DNA from: JABWBR01 sp036741235
Lineage (GTDB): Bacteria > Bacteroidota > Bacteroidia > Chitinophagales > Saprospiraceae
Assembly: GCA_036741235.1 (NCBI GenBank)
Contig: DAINSQ010000074.1
Span: 1 to 23,521 of the forward strand
Reading direction: 5' to 3'
DNA: 23,521 nucleotides
How positions within the stretch are numbered: position 1 is the first letter of the stretch; each line of letters starts with the position of its first letter. The position numbers were made by a program, and so were the translations under genes. Below are positions 22,223 through 23,521 of the stretch, piece after piece. The notes under the pieces were generated by a model that saw only the letters and a list, made by a program, of their open reading frames with translations, did not search any database and was not told the origin of the DNA.

Positions 22223-22560
22223 GGTTTTTTGAAATTTTGGTGATAGAAAAATAAAATCTCTATTTGTTAATAGCGTGGAGGTGGAAATTATTACAAATAT
22301 TATCTACTAAAGGTTTGCAGTCAGAACTTATATAAAACAAGCGATTTTGGCCGTATAAGACTGGGCTAAACACAGGCGGATTGTGTCTGGTTTTAGACTG
22401 TTGCCGGCCGGCTATAAGTTGCCGGGCCTACTTCAAAAGCGCATTTGGCAGGGTAATGCCTGCCTGTGAAGAACGCCCCGCCGGCGGGTTAATGGCCGGC
22501 GGGGCGCCTTGGGGCTCCTGCATTCAGGAGTACTTGCTACTTTTCAAGGGGATCCGGCAT
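22223..22560. other. 338-bp intergenic gap: AT-rich leader plus GC-rich hairpin cluster
   Basis: The part nearest the lipoprotein (22223-22380) is AT-rich and presumably holds its promoter; the closest match is a near-consensus -7 element AATATTTG on the minus strand. The part nearest the truncated T9SS gene (about 22400-22530) holds a series of short GC-rich hairpins, listed separately. No ORF of note and no tRNA cloverleaf was seen. Confidence 0.6.
22447..22530. repeat. Cluster of three successive inverted repeats
   Basis: Three perfect hairpins lie in a row. GGCAGG and CCTGCC at 22447-22464 enclose a 6-nt loop. CGCCCCGCCGGC (22474-22485) and its complement (22495-22506) form a 12-bp stem with a 9-nt loop. 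CTCCTG and CAGGAG at 22515-22530 enclose a 4-nt loop. They lie 30-115 bp past the stop codon of the T9SS gene on the minus strand. The central stem could end its transcript, although no T-tract follows. Confidence 0.75.
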
Positions 22561-23521
22561 TTATTGTTTGCTCAATACTATCCGTTTGGTGACATCAGGC
22601 ACGCCTGCCGATTTCACGCGGATGAGATAAATGCCGTTGTCGAATGCTGACAAGTCAAGACGTTCTTGCTGGGCTTGTACTTCTTCTACTTCTGTAAATT
22701 CAAGCAGCCTTCCTTCTATGCTGTATACTTCGATGCGAACCGCTTTTTGTTGGTATTGAGCCAAATCCAGGTTCAATTCGCCTGTTGTGGGGTTGGGGAA
22801 AATATTGAAGTCGAAGTATCCAGATACATCGGGGCTGGTAGTACTATTTCCATTTGGCATTGCCAATGATTGTTCTGCTTTGTCAACAGCAACATTAGCG
22901 AATGTAGCCGTTACGGTGCTGACTTGTTGATAGTTGGTAACCACCAGGCCAACATCAATGCACTCGTTCATACTTACCGAGACGGTCATTACCTGGTACC
23001 ACATCAACCCGTTGGGAGATACGTAGCCGATAAACTGGTTGCCGTTGCGTTGCAGGCGCAGCCAATACCGCATATTGCTCGGGAATTGTTGCGGGTAGCT
23101 TGAACCGCCTGTATTATAGCGTACTTCACGTCGGCTGAGGTTGCTCAGATTGGTCATCAGTTGCACTTTCCTGGCATCCGGCGTATTGGTTTCGCGCATA
23201 ATTACGCCTGCCCACCCCCAACTGCTACCGCTGATACCGGTCACTTGCGCCGTAATTGACCCATTGCCGCACATGTCGGTCCATGCAACCATAAATGCGT
23301 CTGCATTAAATGAATTACTGTAGTAGCAATTCACACTGGTAGCCGTAAATACGCCGGTAGACGGGTTTTCTTCAAAAGTGCCTCCGCACCCTGTTCCTGT
23401 GGGTTCTTGGTACCAACCGCAAAGAAGTCCTGTATCCTCTTGGGCAGGAGTGTTGAATGTCGGGCAGTCGTCGCTTACATCGCCTTCGCCGTCGCCTTCC
23501 AGAGCTGATAGGATAGCATTA
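22561..23521 (-). CDS. Secreted protein with T9SS type A sorting domain, 5' end beyond the window
   Basis: The reading frame is open without a stop from its end at 22561 to the right edge, so at least 319 residues are visible and the gene is truncated. The first visible part is acidic and repetitive (LEGDGEGDGDVSDD-like), then a Cys-containing stretch (LLCGWYQEPTGTGCGG). Next comes a beta-sandwich module (CGNGSITAQVTGISGSSWGW, YWLRLQRNGNQF, VSPNGLMWY) and the T9SS signal FNIFPNPTTGELNLDLAQ through FDNGIYLIRVKS. An apparent GTG start at 23334 is an internal Val codon, not the start. The last 240 residues match the gene at 3234-5453 closely. It is a probable surface-anchored or secreted protein of unknown ligand. 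Confidence 0.9.
   Translation of the reverse strand, partial: NAILSALEGDGEGDVSDDCPTFNTPAQEDTGLLCGWYQEPTGTGCGGTFEENPSTGVFTATSVNCYYSNSFNADAFMVAWTDMCGNGSITAQVTGISGSSWGWAGVIMRETNTPDARKVQLMTNLSNLSRREVRYNTGGSSYPQQFPSNMRYWLRLQRNGNQFIGYVSPNGLMWYQVMTVSVSMNECIDVGLVVTNYQQVSTVTATFANVAVDKAEQSLAMPNGNSTTSPDVSGYFDFNIFPNPTTGELNLDLAQYQQKAVRIEVYSIEGRLLEFTEVEEVQAQQERLDLSAFDNGIYLIRVKSAGVPDVTKRIVLSKQ

Noticed and set aside
22381..22560. tRNA or known structured RNA in the hairpin-rich gap
   Set aside because: No cloverleaf, anticodon arm or TTCRANNY motif is found; the hairpins are simple and successive.

Overview
The window looks like chromosomal DNA from a member of the Bacteroidota, most likely the Saprospiria (Lewinella/Haliscomenobacter-type bacteria). 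Two proteins end in a type IX secretion (T9SS) type A sorting domain. Two intergenic sites match the Bacteroidota -7 promoter element TAnnTTTG. Other typical elements are AraC regulators with a seven-helix membrane input domain, lipoproteins with short lipoboxes and small ECF sigma operons. Placement below phylum is inference. No tRNA, rRNA, CRISPR array, transposase, integrase or phage gene was seen, so this is ordinary chromosomal gene content with unusual intergenic DNA.

Layout. 1-3232 (+): a secreted M19 dipeptidase, then an ECF sigma factor, its probable membrane anti-sigma factor and a small periplasmic helical protein, ending in a strong bidirectional terminator. 3234-5453 (-): a 739-residue T9SS cargo protein. 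5623-9799 (-): a tight five-gene run read from right to left: ECF sigma factor, four-helix membrane protein, 7TM-AraC regulator, beta-barrel-like protein and beta-lactamase-family lipoprotein. 9976-12163 (+): a NatAB-like ABC-2 exporter. 12182-13594 (-): a large TPR protein. 13777-16357 (-): dacB followed by a class III CoA-transferase. 16434-17237 (-): fabI. 17344-19777 (-): a GMC oxidoreductase and its Tat-bearing small subunit. 19854-21563 (+): pyrD and a GNAT acetyltransferase. 21752-22222 (-): a small lipoprotein. 22561 to the right edge (-): a second, truncated T9SS cargo protein sharing its C-terminal cassette with the first.

The most striking feature is not a gene. Five intergenic gaps hold low-complexity arrays with one architecture: a G/T-rich arm of short tandem units, a short centre, then a C/A-rich arm of the reverse-complement units. 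Two arrays use a 10-bp unit (consensus ATGAGGGGTT, reverse complement AACCCCTCAT) at about 2538-2681 and 10701-10930. Three use a 7-8-bp unit (TTGTAGG or TTATAGGT) at about 16369-16440, 17278-17337 and 17951-18045. They lie right at stop codons, sometimes supplying them, and three or four lie between genes that look co-transcribed. A 16-bp-period C-rich direct repeat at 37-79 may be half of another. I do not recognise this as a named repeat family.

The genes form several independent household and envelope modules rather than one pathway: two ECF sigma circuits, envelope and peptidoglycan work (dacB, serine hydrolase, dipeptidase), fatty-acid and pyrimidine synthesis (fabI, pyrD), export (NatAB-like, T9SS cargo) and periplasmic sugar or alcohol oxidation (GMC pair).
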